From assembly GCA_032173965.1 (NCBI GenBank), contig JAVUNC010000004.1:22917001-22981000 (forward strand): a stretch of DNA of 64,000 nt, in the 5' to 3' direction. The notes under the pieces are model-generated. The model searched no databases. It saw only the letters and a program-made list of their open reading frames with translations, and was not told the origin of the DNA. This stretch comes from Sitta carolinensis. Its lineage: Eukaryota > Chordata > Aves > Passeriformes > Sittidae. This document shows positions 21,890 through 34,628 of this stretch, piece after piece; the first letter of the stretch is position 1; every line of letters begins with the position of its first letter. The position numbers and the translations under genes are program-made.

Positions 21890-24099
21890 CTGGAAAAGTT
21901 GTGAAGTTAAAATTTATTGCTAAGTATTTGTGAGCTTAGGTTAATTCTGAAGATGATGAGTAAAATGAACCTTAATGGGTTAGTCTTATCATTAATAATT
22001 GCAGCCTATGACCAGTAGATTTAGCTCTGTTACATATGCTTGGGATTCATCACACAAACCTCACCTGCTCAAGCTATACATCATCTTGCAGCCTCAAGTG
22101 GTTAGAAACTGGGCAGAAAAGAACTCAAGCCCTGAGTCCAATTGTCTGAAGTGTAACCACAGCTAGGTCCACTTCCCTTTCACTTTTAAAAGCAGGACTA
22201 AATATTTTCTAATTTAGATATTAGCTTTTCTCATTTTAGATATTTAGATTTAGATACTTAGATATTTAATTACTATTGAGGATTTCCATTCTCTAGTATA
22301 AACAATTCATGGTGGTACATAATTCTGTACTGTAGTAATATTTTTAGAATGTCATGTCCACTTCTATTTATCCTTTTCTTGTAGGTACAGTTGAAAATAT
22401 TTATATAATACAAAGACAATTAAAAAAAAAAAATCCAACTGCATTAATTTCCAGTTTAACTCAGTATAAGGTAACTGTTAAATAAGTGTATATGCTTGTG
22501 TATATACAACTAAGCAAAGCTAAATCTGAAAAACTTACTGGTTCAGGAAAAAAAAAGGTTAATTCTTGATGCTTTTTCCTATTTTTTAAAATTATTTGAA
22601 CAAAACAGTTCTCTCGTTTGTATTTATTTACCAACAGTGCACAAAATTGTGCTTCAGTTGCTTTTCCATCCTTTTATTTATTTAAAAATCAATCTTCTCA
22701 CTATCACATCTACTATAGATGTACCACATCATCTGTAGATGACAGTTTCTGTACATATAATAGTGTAATTTTAGAGCAGCTTATATGTTTTCTAGAAAAA
22801 ACCCAGCCATGTTGTATTTTGTGTTTTCTTATACATAAAGTATTTTTAAGGGAGATTTGAATCACATAGGATCAGCAGGCAGTTCATTGAAATGCCTGTG
22901 AAAAGACAGCTACCACACATTGATTTTAACTTCTGCAGTAATAAACACAGTGGAAAAACTGGCTTGCTAAAAGCCAGGATACTACAGAAAAAAAAAAGAT
23001 AAAATAAAGTTTAAAAACTAGTTATAGATTTTTTTAGGCTACAGTTCCTTGCTTCTGGCATCAACTATATTTCACCATCCAAAGAAGTTTCAATCCTCCT
23101 TTACCTGTTATCAAAAATGACATCTAATGGAGCCTACAGTCCTGAGTAGCAAATGAAAGACTATGAATTTCTAAATAAGCACAGCACTTAAAAGAAGGAG
23201 TAGAGAGTCTTGATCTACCAGTGACTGAGGCAGATGTAGATGCAGAGAAACGGAACAGGGAAAAAAGCAGAAATTCAGAAACAGGAGGGAGAATTCAAGG
23301 AAATAACAGGCTCATTCACCTGAGAATGGAAGTTGATGTTAGATGGAAGGAAAATATCTTCAGAAATGCCCTTGATAGATGGATCCCATGCTCTAAATAA
23401 AGCCATAATACATATTATGCAGGGAAAAGTGTTGAGGGGGCAGTTGAAACAGCAATATACTTCCTGGGCTGCTCTTGAGATATATATTTTCAGAATTGAA
23501 CACAGAAGGCTCAAAATATTATATGTACCTTTTTGTAATGGCAAGTGATATCCAGTATTAGATTTACTGTAAAACTGTATCAAATAATTCCATAAGTTTT
23601 TGAAAGATTACCTGATTGATAACAATTTTACAAGGAGCTAAAAGCACAACACTTCAAAACCAGATCCAATACAATATATTTATATCTAGAATAATATAAG
23701 ATGTGGAAGTCAATAATCAGACCATCAAATTAGATGCCAGGTTTAGAGCTGCTGATTCCTTGCTGTCAAAGTTTGCAAATGTTGGTCTTTGTCTGTAGTA
23801 CCACCTAGTGTCAAAAACTCTTGTCTCTGAGCTGAAAAGAACTGGATTAAACTCCATCTATGCTCCTTTATTTTCTCCATTCAAAACCACCAAACCATAC
23901 AGGAAAGGTGCCCAGAAGGCATTTTTGATGATATTGAGCCCAAGGAAGAGTCTTTCATACTTTTGTTTGCTTTATGGAAACAGAATTTTGAGCCAAAATG
24001 GAGCTTGGGTTTTTGTGACAGCAGACAAAAATTCTCCCAATGTTTTGCACAATTTTAAGTATGGGTAGTTTTTTCCACAGCGTGAAGTAGAAGAAATGC
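21890..24099. other. AT-rich DNA, nothing recognised
   Basis: No gene or repeat family is recognised. It contains an A-rich run near 22422-22433 and short A tracts. Confidence 0.5.
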
Positions 24100-24860
24100 T
24101 GCAGGGCTTCTCTGCACTGGAAGTGAGAGAAAAGCTACAGTGAGCGAGGATATGGTGTTGCATTCCGGGCACTGCTTTGCTTTTGTGGGCAAGCACCAGG
24201 GTGGAATCAGAGAACTCACTAAGAGAGACACTGCCTGCCCTCCAGAGAGACACTGCCTGCACTCCAGAGAGCCAGCAGCTCCAGTAATTCATCTTCCCAC
24301 TCTCTGCATGTTAATCTGCCCGTGTACACCTTCTTTTAAAACCAGAATATTCTCCCCAAGATCCCAGGTTCCCATATTGCCTAGGGAGGTGGCCACGCAT
24401 GGAGCCTGCCTTCTGTCTGTCCATCTGGCTGGGAAGCCTGCAGGGCACAGGAGCAGGAAAGCTGGGTAGCCCTGGAGCCAAGGCACCTGCCTGCCTGCCG
24501 AGGCAGGAGAGCTGCCCAACTGCCAAGGCTGGGCACCTGGCAGCTCCTCAGGAGCAGGGGCTCCAGGCAGCCAGCAGGTTGTGGGAGTAGGGCAGCCCTG
24601 TGCTCCCAAAGCCCTGGGCCTAAGGAGCAGGAGGCAGAGGGAGAGACTTGATGGACTCCCAATCTGGGGGTTGCCATGGAGTTGGGCAGCTCCTGAGCCT
24701 GGCAGCTGGGAAACAGCCAGGCTGGCACGGTGACAGGTTGCACCTCACTCAGCCTAACCAGGCCTGTTGGGATTTCTCTCTTCCAAACATTTCTAGTGGA
24801 AAGCAGTTTTGCCCCAGAATTTCTTACCCAGTCTGATTGTGACTTTCCAAAAACACAGTA
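24100..24860. other. isolated GC-rich patch of unknown origin
   Basis: GC content rises sharply over about 24380-24760, against the AT-rich surroundings, but CpG dinucleotides are few, so it is not a CpG-island promoter. A 22-base unit with the core AGAGAGACACTGCCTGC is tandemly duplicated at about 24221-24268. Several overlapping open frames (up to 165 codons, both strands) follow from base composition. It resembles the GC-rich cores of the long LTRs in general texture, but no LTR ends or shared segment were found. Confidence 0.45.
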
Positions 24861-27800
24861 TCTAGAAGAAAAGTACACGAAGTGACTATAAGCGCAGAAA
24901 ACTCACACACAACATGAATTCAAATTAAGTTAAAACAGATCCAGCAAATGTGAAAGGATACACAGCAGGTACATTTACTAAACCAGAATGGAGTGTGTTG
25001 ACTGCAGATTCCCTGAAGATGCAGCTAGCCTTTGTACAAGGGCCTCATGTTACTAATGAGTAGATGCCATGTCAGCTCAATGTATAGCTTGTAGGTTTAA
25101 TGATAAATTTAATGCAGGAGCAGGCCAGAGAAACAACATAAAGATTAAATATATAACAAAAATTTGGAGCAACATCAGTTAATTGCAAAGCTGAGGCAGG
25201 AGGTGTTAATTACAATTATAGATGAGCCATTTAGTAATTCACATTAGTGAGCACAGAGCAATTATCAACCTGCTGGTTTTCTTGCTACTTAGAATATCCA
25301 TGTTTTCCTTTTTATTTTAATGAAAATTGAAAAATGTAAAATAACAGTAATGGATATAATGCCTATTTAACCTACAGCTGTGATGCACAATATTATCGCA
25401 AAGACATTCCATTTGGAGTAAGACACTATCCAGAAAGCTAAGTGTTTCTGCTGCTAGAGTTAAGTAGAAAATGCATAATGGGTATTTCACAGATGGACAG
25501 ATACATTTTGTTGCATTAAAACTTACAAATACAAATTAACCTTGACTGGACCTAAGGCAAAAGTACAGTTCAAATTATGCACCAGTAAAAAATTAAGTCC
25601 AAGAGTATCAACATCAGTACATCTGTTTCTATGTGATAAATTGGGAAAAAATCATCAATTGACTGAAGAAATACAGTTTCCAGGCCTGGCAAATACATTA
25701 TTCCTAAGAGATTCCAACTGACTTGGTTTAACATGGCTTACCCAGGAGAGACTGTGACATCATCGTGTTAGCACCTTTATCATATAACATATCATCATGT
25801 GGGGCACTAGAACAAAAGTGTTGAAGACAAATGACCTTCTCAGGAATAGGTCACTTAGAGCTTACAAGTCATTCCCATGCTTTTCACCATGGATTTATTT
25901 CAGCATCAAGGCTCTTGTCACACTGATAGTGCGCAGAGGAAGATAGAATGATGGTATAGCCCAAGGCTCCTGGAGATACAGGACTGGCAAAACTAACCTT
26001 GCTCCATGAACTGAAATACAAAGCTCTATTTTATTTTACTAAGAGCTTGTGCTTTGTCCTGAGTACACACTACAATGAAAATCCTTTTCAGTCAAAAGGG
26101 AGCTATGCATCTGCAAGCAGGCTTCCTTGAATGAACTCTGCATATTCATACTTGCAAGATGCTCCACTGGTATATTCCTGACAGTGCCTTACCCTTGATC
26201 AATCAAGCCTTAAGAAATGCTGTTAAAGCACTATTTGCATCAAACTGAAGCAGAACATGAGCCACATTTTGAAGATGTAACACTGTTGTTTCACTTGCTT
26301 TCCATATATTTATGCCATTACTTCAGTCACATTGGAATTCAATACAAGGATATCAAGCAACTATGCAATTTGTCTGAAACATAGTACCTTTCTTGGCAGA
26401 TGTTTATCAATTAACAGATATAACTGGAACATTATAACTAATCTACACATTTTCTGCTTGTTTAACAGTAACTGAAGCTGAATTCTTTGAGCACAAATGA
26501 ATTTAGGTTAACCTAAGAATTCCTCTTAGGTTAACATCCAAAGCAAAACTTCACCACAATAGCAATATTATTTTCTTCCTATTTATATTTTGAAGTACTT
26601 GTAAGCTCCAGTGGAAGGAAGAATGGTTAGAACTAACTAAATATTTTGAACTAATTCCATGACTATTCACTCATATTTTAAAAGAAATTTTAGCTGCATC
26701 TGCACGATTTCTGTGTTTCATTTCTGGATTACATTTAGCAAAATCACCTGCCCAGCAGAAGATTTGTATATTAAATGAGTCAACATGGCTGCTATTTTGA
26801 GATCTTAGAAGAAATAGAAAAGAGCACGCCCTTCATACTTTCTATGCAACTGTATATATTTCTAGAAATATGATGTGTCTATGTGTTCTTCTTCCTCCAT
26901 AACCAAATAGGCTGTCACTCTGTCTTAATCTGGGGTTCTTTGATCGGCTTTTAATCTGATCAACTTTCCAGATAAAACACTACCATTTTCAAGCCTTTGA
27001 GTCTGAGTATTTTTCAAAGCATTTTTCCATCCTCCCCAGCCTGAAATTCCCAGTATTTCTGTGATGGCACTGGGACTCGTGTGATGCCAGAGTAGAGAGC
27101 TACAAATTATGATTTCATTTCTATTTCTTCCTTCTCTAATACTCAGGTTTAGAAATGTTTTTTTACTTTTTTTTGTTGTTACTGAAAGACAATTTTCCTG
27201 ACAATAAATATAACTGCATACATCTCAGGCCTTACAGATATTGCACTCTTAATCCAAGGAATAATTTCAAGTGTAATCTCTCTATCAACCCGCATAAATC
27301 AAACCCCCTGCATTACATTTCACCTCACATAAATGAATTGTTAAAGAATGTGGTGAAATTCAAGTACCAATGCTGTGTATTGCCAAGTATAACAAATGTC
27401 TAAGGATAACTAAACGGGTATTCAACACTTTTAAATACTTAAGAGGACTTTACAGACTTTAAATGTGAAGTGCTCTCACTATGTGAGTCACTAAAAAATT
27501 CTTCATTGACTTCATTAGAAGCCATACTTTATCTTTTCTACTCATGGTTCATACAGATGTAACTCCATGTTCTTTAGAGACTCATGAACAAATAAAATAT
27601 AAGGAAGGAGTTTCAAATTTTAAATGTAGTTAAGAGAGAATGAACTTTAGAAGTAATACTTTGGGATTTGTTACTCAAGCATCAGAGATAATCAAATACA
27701 AAACAGAGCTTAAAGACTGGTATTGGCCATAGCTGAGATGTAAGTATCCCCCTCTGTATTTGAGCATCACCACAGCCAGTCACTGGAATTCAAACACCAC

Positions 27801-28751
27801 ACCGATATGTCTAACAAAGGAATCTCTTGTCACTTTTTCCTTGGTGCTTGAGAGAAGTTACAAATTTCAAGGTATTTTATAGTGAATAAGTTTAACTTTA
27901 GCATCCTTGAACTACTCCACCCACTGAAGAAATTTTTATGCCTAAATTAATGTAGCTGAGCACACCCCAGTCATGAGTTTGTTAATGACATTACCAACAT
28001 CTTCTTATTCCTCTATTCTTCAGTCACATGTAAGGTTTTTTTACCTCCTATTCCCCCAAGCTGTCAGGCATTTCATATTCCCATATTCTGTTCCCAGTTC
28101 TGTTTAGCATTGCAGACCACCAGATAGCCCTAATTCTGCTCAGATGAGGATGTGATCCCAATTACAGATTTTAAGATCATTTCACTGGCATATTAGGAGG
28201 AACTTCTGGAATAAAAAAAGGAGCAATTGAGCCACTGAAGAAAAGCTGGTTCTCCAGCAATACATATTAGACAAATTCCTAAAAGCTTTTAAAACTGTGT
28301 GCTGCTGTGACTCAGTTTCAAAAGTTCTGGACGTAAGTTCCAGAGAAAGTGTAGATGTCATCAGAGGGAGATGTGTAAAAGGCAAGAGAGCATAGAGTCG
28401 CACATGATTTCAAAGAATTTCTGAATCATAACACGTGATATCTTCCAATTGTGAACATCACACAAAAACTCAGAAAATTACTGCAGGTTTTTTGGGAGTA
28501 AGAATTACTCATTCATTAACATTGTTAAGGATAGGTCCAGTGTAATTCTCATGCTGTGACATCATAGATAACCCCAACCTGTAGGAGGTGATAGTCATAA
28601 TTTGTATTTTATATGCCTAGGCACAGTTGTATTTGGTTTGGCATTACTAAATGCTAAAAAATTAAGTATTTGAATTACATGAGCCTATACTATATAAGAG
28701 GGCTGATCTGAGGTAGCTGAAACTCTGGGCACAACCCACTTCCAAATAGGA
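24861..28751. other. AT-rich DNA with a perfect palindrome
   Basis: No gene is recognised. A perfect 14-base palindrome, TTAGGTTAACCTAA, lies at 26503-26516, and its half CTTAGGTTAAC is repeated at 26525-26535. The area around 25200-25330 is rich in TAAT/ATTA words, which could be homeodomain sites or simply AT-rich sequence. Confidence 0.45.
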
Positions 28752-28836
28752 ATTGATTTGTGTTGGGGGCTAGATTGTCTTTAAGGTTCCTTCCCACCCA
28801 AATCATTTTATGAATCTATGATTTTATGATTCTATG
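28752..28836 (+). mobile_element. CR1 LINE 3' tail with terminal octamer repeats
   Basis: Sense CR1 sequence (GGGGGCTAGATTGTCTTTAA, then TTCCCACCCAAATCATT) ends in degenerate tandem copies of the ATTCTATG octamer at 28812-28836, the diagnostic CR1 3' terminus. Only the last 85 bases are recognised. Confidence 0.85.
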
Positions 28837-29402
28837 TCCTAGTTACAAAAACCAGCACAGAGTTACCAACCACACTTTTGCAGCCCTTGGTGTTTGAGGT
28901 TACAAGTGCATCCCTGAGGTGATCTTGCCCTGAAGAGCATTGTAACTCATAGAATTATTGATCCAAACAACATCTAACCTGAGTGGGTATAGGTCTGTGC
29001 TCTGCTATCATGCCTCTAGAGTCTGGCCTTCAGGCTGTTGTGCTGCACATACTCTGTGGCTGCAGGTTTACCTCATTGTCACAGCAGAGCCCATGTGCAG
29101 CTCCCACACAGCACCAGCATTTACATCACCTCTGTCACCTTGCCTTTAAAAAGTGCAGCAAGATGGTCTCATGTGAACACCCTTTTTTTCTGACAGTAGA
29201 AATTCATACAGTTGTTTTCTTTTGAGAACAATGTGTACGATCTCAAATCATCAGTAAGGAATGTACTTCCCATGGATAGTATCTACACAATATGTTGTGC
29301 CCTGGTTGGAGACCTATTCGGTGCAGTGCATCTAGGGTTTCCCAGCATCTGAAGGTACATAAGATTATCTACACCACCTTATTTTCCTTTATAGCGTTAC
29401 TA

Positions 29403-29403
<1 letters not shown>

Positions 29404-29441
<38 letters not shown>
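29404..29441 (+). repeat. poly(A) tract, 38 A
   Basis: This is an uninterrupted run of 38 A residues, the longest homopolymer in the window. The 400 bases upstream contain no recognisable coding sequence or AATAAA just before the run, so a processed retrocopy is not supported. CR1 elements do not end in poly(A), which makes a long A tract less routine in birds than in mammals. Exact length may be affected by assembly. Confidence 0.9.
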
Positions 29442-29444
<3 letters not shown>

Positions 29445-30991
29445 TTTTAAATAACAGGTGACAGACTGAGTGCCTTTCATTCTGGGATCATAAGATATCA
29501 GCACCTTCTTCCATAAAACAATGTAATGTTTTCTTTCTAAAGCCTGCAGAAGGAAAGTAGAATTTGTTTTTCATTTCTCTAAGTTTATGGAGCTTTATTT
29601 TGCTTCATTTTCAAATATCTTAAAATGTATCAGAAGCTAGTTACTGAAATAAATCAGGTATTAAGGAAGAGTAATCATCTGTGTTTTATGAGCATCCAAA
29701 CTTCCATTTTGGCAGCACTAGGAAATAGAAATGTCATTTTGTTGTAGCTCCTTGGTGCTTATGATCACAGCATGTGCAATTGCTGGCAGAAAGACAGGCA
29801 ACTGAGAAGCCCTGACACACCATAGTGCAGGCATCCATCATTATGTCACCTTTCGCTATAGCCTTTTATTAAAAACTAAATTAGAAGACTGACTTAAATG
29901 TTATCAAACTTGGTCAAAAGCTAACCCCTGGCCACCAACCTTGCATGCAAATTTTGAAGCAGAAAGAGCAATTTCTAAGGGTTTCTTAGGATAAAATATG
30001 GAAGGTAGGTTTATAATGAAAAAGTACTACACCTTTTCAGTGGAAGTGGTGAGAAGCATTATTAACAGCTCTATTTATACTATGGGGAAAAAATAGACCT
30101 GAAAAAAGAAGATGCAGGAAGTTTCAAATAAAAGCTAATATGATTTTTGTACCTAGGATAACTCTCTATTTCACTCCAGAATTTTTAAAGTTGAAGTTAA
30201 AAGTGGCTGCTAAAATAGGCATTCTTTTGATATAAGACAGGGTGAGAGAAAAGATCTAAAGTACAGTTTTTTTCAGATTTTCTGGAGCTTACCATGGTAT
30301 CATTTTTGCTATTAATACCTATTCAAAGATGCACTGCTCAGACACCGAAACCCGAAGCACTTGCCTGAATGTGCAGGAGAATATAAACACTGTGTCTCCA
30401 GTTGTTCTCTTTCCTTTTCCCTCAGTTCATGGGAAAAAGAAAATTAGATCTGCTCTGGTAGCAGACTCTTAGCTCTTGATATACTTGTTCACCTGTTCCA
30501 GGTAGGACTCTGTAGGCAGAGATAACATTTTGACTTGTAAGACAGAGCCTGGGCCTCTACCACTGATTATAATAGTGACATAAAACTCCATGACCATTAC
30601 TGTTAGTCCAATAGTTTGGCCCAAGTAGTTTTATAAAGCAAGTCTGAAAGAAATATGGTTTCATTTGTTTTATTTTATGTATTTCTTTATTGAAAAATGA
30701 TTGTGACATAAAATAGGTTCAGAAACAGTTTCTGTCAATCACTGGTGTTTGATGAGGGTGTTTTTAATAATTATTTTAAAATATAAATAGAAATTTTACT
30801 ATTTAAAAATAATTAAGAGCATTGGAAACCAAAACACTTGTTCTCCTGAACCTTTTCTGATGCTCTGTAAAACCAGTGAGAGAGACAGTGACAGAATGGA
30901 TGCCATCACATCTTGCTTGGCTCTGTGACATCTAACAAAGGGAAGAACGAAGGTTCTGCAGACTGGTTATTTTCCTTATTCAAAGTGTATT

Positions 30992-31062
30992 CATATGGTT
31001 ATATGTGTGGTTAGCTATTACATTTCACTAACACACTGGTTAGCTAACCACACTTTTATATG
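30992..31062. repeat. imperfect inverted repeat (13-bp perfect arms)
   Basis: GTGTGGTTAGCTA at 31005-31017 is matched by its exact complement at 31041-31053, with a 23-base loop. Weaker outer complementarity (CATAT at 30992 against ATATG at 31058) would extend the stem to about 71 bases. It could be a small inverted-repeat transposon relic, a transcribed hairpin, or chance. Confidence 0.7.
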
Positions 31063-33810
31063 CAAAGTTACCTGTACTTTGAAGTGGACAACTGGACCAC
31101 CACCTAAGGTTCTGTGCCTTTAAATTAAAGCAGAGTAGGGATGACATGTGCCATGGAGATGACAGTACCAAGAAATAACTTTAATGTGCTAGCAATAAAA
31201 GTTAATAATAAAAAACAAAAAAAAATCTTTCAATTACTTTCTCCTTCAAATAATCAAATCCACTTTTTTTTGGGGGGTGAGGGTAGTGGGAGGGAAGAAG
31301 ACAATATTTTATCTACAAAAAATAGTCAATTTATAGGCACTTAATAGTTTTTCTCAGTCACTGGAAGCACACGAAGTTTAATGATGAGTAAAACATTCGT
31401 CAAGAGAAAAAGTTGAAAGACAAAACCCATATTGGTCTTTGTTACTCCCATTTCCTCAAGTGTAGTGCACAAACTTTGTGTAATAAAATTACAAGTGATT
31501 TCTTCTTCCAAAGGTCCTAATGACAGCAAGAGAAAAGGCATGCTATTGTCAGATCTTATGTTGCTTTAAGTAAATGTTTAATTTATAAGCAGCTCTAAAA
31601 ATGGTCTGCTTAAAGGAACTGGTCCCAGAATACTATTTAGTAGTTTGTCCTATGTGCGGGTCCTGTCCTTATCTGAAGTGCTAAAAATCAGATATGAGGC
31701 TATAAAATGTAGTTTTTTTCTTTCTAAATAGAGTACGCAAGCCAACCAAAGTCACAGAAGGCAATCTATATTGTCCTAATGTTATCAAAAAGAGCACTTT
31801 CCAAATGACCCACTCAGAAAGCTAATGTTCCCTATGATACGGAGAAAATATAATTAACTAGAACCCTATAAAATATTCTGATAAATTTTTTAGTCTTATT
31901 TGTTAGGCTACTTCAACAGGATCGATCTAATCAGAAATCAGGATACTTTCAGAACTGGCTAAAACTGCCACTTCCTGGCCACAAAGCAGTGAGAAACAGA
32001 CTGTTCATTTAGTGAAGTGTCCACTGGCTTCCCTGCATTTACTAGGAATATGACCTGAGCTTATGAAAAGCTTATGTTTCACTAAAACAAGAGTAAACAG
32101 AAGAGCAGTTCTCATATGGCTGCTGATACTATGGAAGGGCCCGTTATGTGGCTCACTGCTTGACCTGTAATGTGTGATAAGAAGCTTCTCTTTACAGCTG
32201 CAGCACCTCCAGATCACATTTAAGGATGATTGGGGTTTTTTTCTTAATGAAGGCTGCATTTCACAGATTCTGTACAATCACAGTTATTCTGACACAACAG
32301 CACTGGAAACTAATCCCCTTCCAATAGAGATACAAAAATTCTGTCCAAATTAGCAAGTTTTTAAGACAAATAGAGAGTCAGTACAGTGAAACAGTCAGTG
32401 TTAAAGAGCGAATATCCATGGCTTTTTTTATATATTTCACTTGCTTTAATCTAGTCCCATTGCCCAAATATTCATTTGCAGTTGGACGTCAGTTTCCAGA
32501 TTTTATTTAATCTAAAATCCAATTCATGTGTACTAAGGCCACTCCACAGTGTGAACTGAAGGAAGCAAGTTGGGGATGTCAGGAAATTAATTTCAAACAT
32601 CAACTCCTGAACACTATGTCCATATTGTCTATAAATAAAGGATTTTTCCTGCTGGTGTAAATTTACTTCCTTTTTAAGAGACATAAAGTCCATTGCATTA
32701 TTCTCTGCTTATTCAAGAGCTGACATTTTTTATGCTCATATTCAAAGCCAACTTGCTTGTACTGGAAAAAGTCAATTTCATAAACCTGGTATACAAGTAA
32801 CATCAAAGGCAAATCAGAACAAAATATTTCTTCATGAACATGAAGCTGCATGTCCCAAACCAGAGTCCTACATTTGCATCACTTGTAAAGTGATAGATGT
32901 ATCACCATACCATAGACAAGAAGAGTTTCTGACACGTAATGCTATATCTTCATGTTCTGAATTTATTAACATTATGTAAAATGCAGCATCAATTAATCTA
33001 TGCATAAAATTTGTACTTTTTGGACATTATTGATAGAGAACGCAAACCCTCTATAGGTACATGTATGTACATGATCCTTTAAATTATGGTTCACACAGCA
33101 ATTGTCATTAATTTTAGAAGTCATCTAGTTATATTCTTGGACAAAGCTTTGAGAGTGCAAGAGTAAGCTCACACGTACACAAGAATGAGAATTGCATTCC
33201 TCACAACTTATATTCACCAGCACAGTGCCTAACATTTTTATGTAATGAAATTCATTGTAATGACTTATAAATAAATAAATACTTTAAAATAAAATAAAGC
33301 AGGGAACTTCAGCCTTGTTAGAATTTTTCCATGAAACTTCTATTGTTTGGGAGATACTGCTTATGAAAGATTTTTGGTGGAATTAGCATGAATGACACTT
33401 ACTGGGAAATGTTTCTGATCTCTAATATGGACATGCTAGAAATACAGAAAGCAATGCAGTCAACAGAAGCACTCACAAGTGCAGGACATCTTTAAGCGTA
33501 CCAGCCTTTTAAGAATGATTCCTTCTCATGATACTTTTCTGTATCTGCAACTATTCATTAATCCAGAGAGACACTAAAACTATCACATATACACTAGAAG
33601 GTGGTTTCCAGACTGGTTTAATTGTTCACTCCATCAATTAAAAATTTCTGAACCCATACCCAGTAATTTTTTATTTATTTATAAAATTTATACATTTACT
33701 CCTGTACTAATACATTACATATACTATAGAATATACATGAAAATAGAAAAAAAAAAGTATGAGATTAACAACTATTTTAAAATTTATTTTATTTATTAAT
33801 GGTAAAAATG

Positions 33811-34628
33811 ATAGAATCAGAGAATCATACAATTATTTGGGTTGGAAGGGACATTAAAGACCATCTAGCCCAAGTCTTCTGCCTTGGGCAGGGATGCCAC
33901 CCACTTGATTGGTTTGCTCAGGGCCCCATCCAAACCGACCTTGAACACTTCCAGGGATAGAGCACCCACAAAGTCTCTGGGCAACATCAGAAGTGGTTCA
34001 CCACTCTGCATAAAGAACTTCTTCCTAAAATCTAACTTATATCTACCCTCTTTCTGTTTAAAAACATTGCCTTTTGTTCTGTCCTTGCCTGCCTATAATA
34101 ACGACTCCTTCTTTTTAATGGGCCCTCTTAAGGTACTGAAAGGCCACAATGAGGTGTCCCTGACACCTTCTCTCCTCCAGCCTGAACAAGCCCAGCTCTC
34201 TCAGCCTGTCTTTGTAGAAGAGATGCTTCAGCCCTGCGATCATCTTTGTGGCCTCCTATCGACCTGCTCTAACAGGCCCATGTCTTTCCTGTGCTGAGAC
34301 CCCAGAGACAGATACAGCACTCCAGGTGGAGTCTCACCAGAGCAGAGCAGAGCAGAACAGAGCAGAGGGGCAGAAACCCCTTTCTCACCCTGCTGGCCAC
34401 ACTGCTTTTGATAAAGCCCAGAATACAGTTCGATTTTTGGGTTGCAATCACACATTGTTGGCTCATGTTCAGGTTTTCATCCATGAGAGCCTCAAGAACT
34501 TTTCAGCAGAGCTATTCTCAATGAATTCATCTCCCAGTCTGTGATCTGGGTCTGCCCTGACCCAGGTGTTACATCTTGCACTTGAACTTGTTGAACAGCA
34601 TGAGGTTCTCAGGGGCCCACTTCTCAAG
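33811..34628 (-). mobile_element. CR1 LINE 3' portion, about 818 bp, minus strand
   Basis: The plus strand starts with the reversed terminal octamers (ATAGAATCAGAGAATCATAC) and continues through the reverse complement of the CR1 3' region: GGTTGGAAGGGACATTAAAG, the segment around 34160-34330, and on to the 'catgaggttctc' segment near 34600. It is the most complete CR1 copy in the window and is 5'-truncated. A short GAGCA/GAGCAGA repeat at 34339-34366 is a local expansion within it. The open frames on either strand are short and disrupted. Confidence 0.92.

Larger units (their letters stand above)
28837..33810. other. AT-rich DNA with an A38 tract and a hairpin
   Basis: No gene is recognised. 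It contains the A38 run (29404-29441) and the 13-base-arm hairpin (30992-31062), both listed separately. Confidence 0.5.

Noticed and set aside
25180..25340. Cluster of TAAT/ATTA words as a homeodomain enhancer
   Set aside because: AT-rich background makes these words common; conservation cannot be assessed from one sequence.
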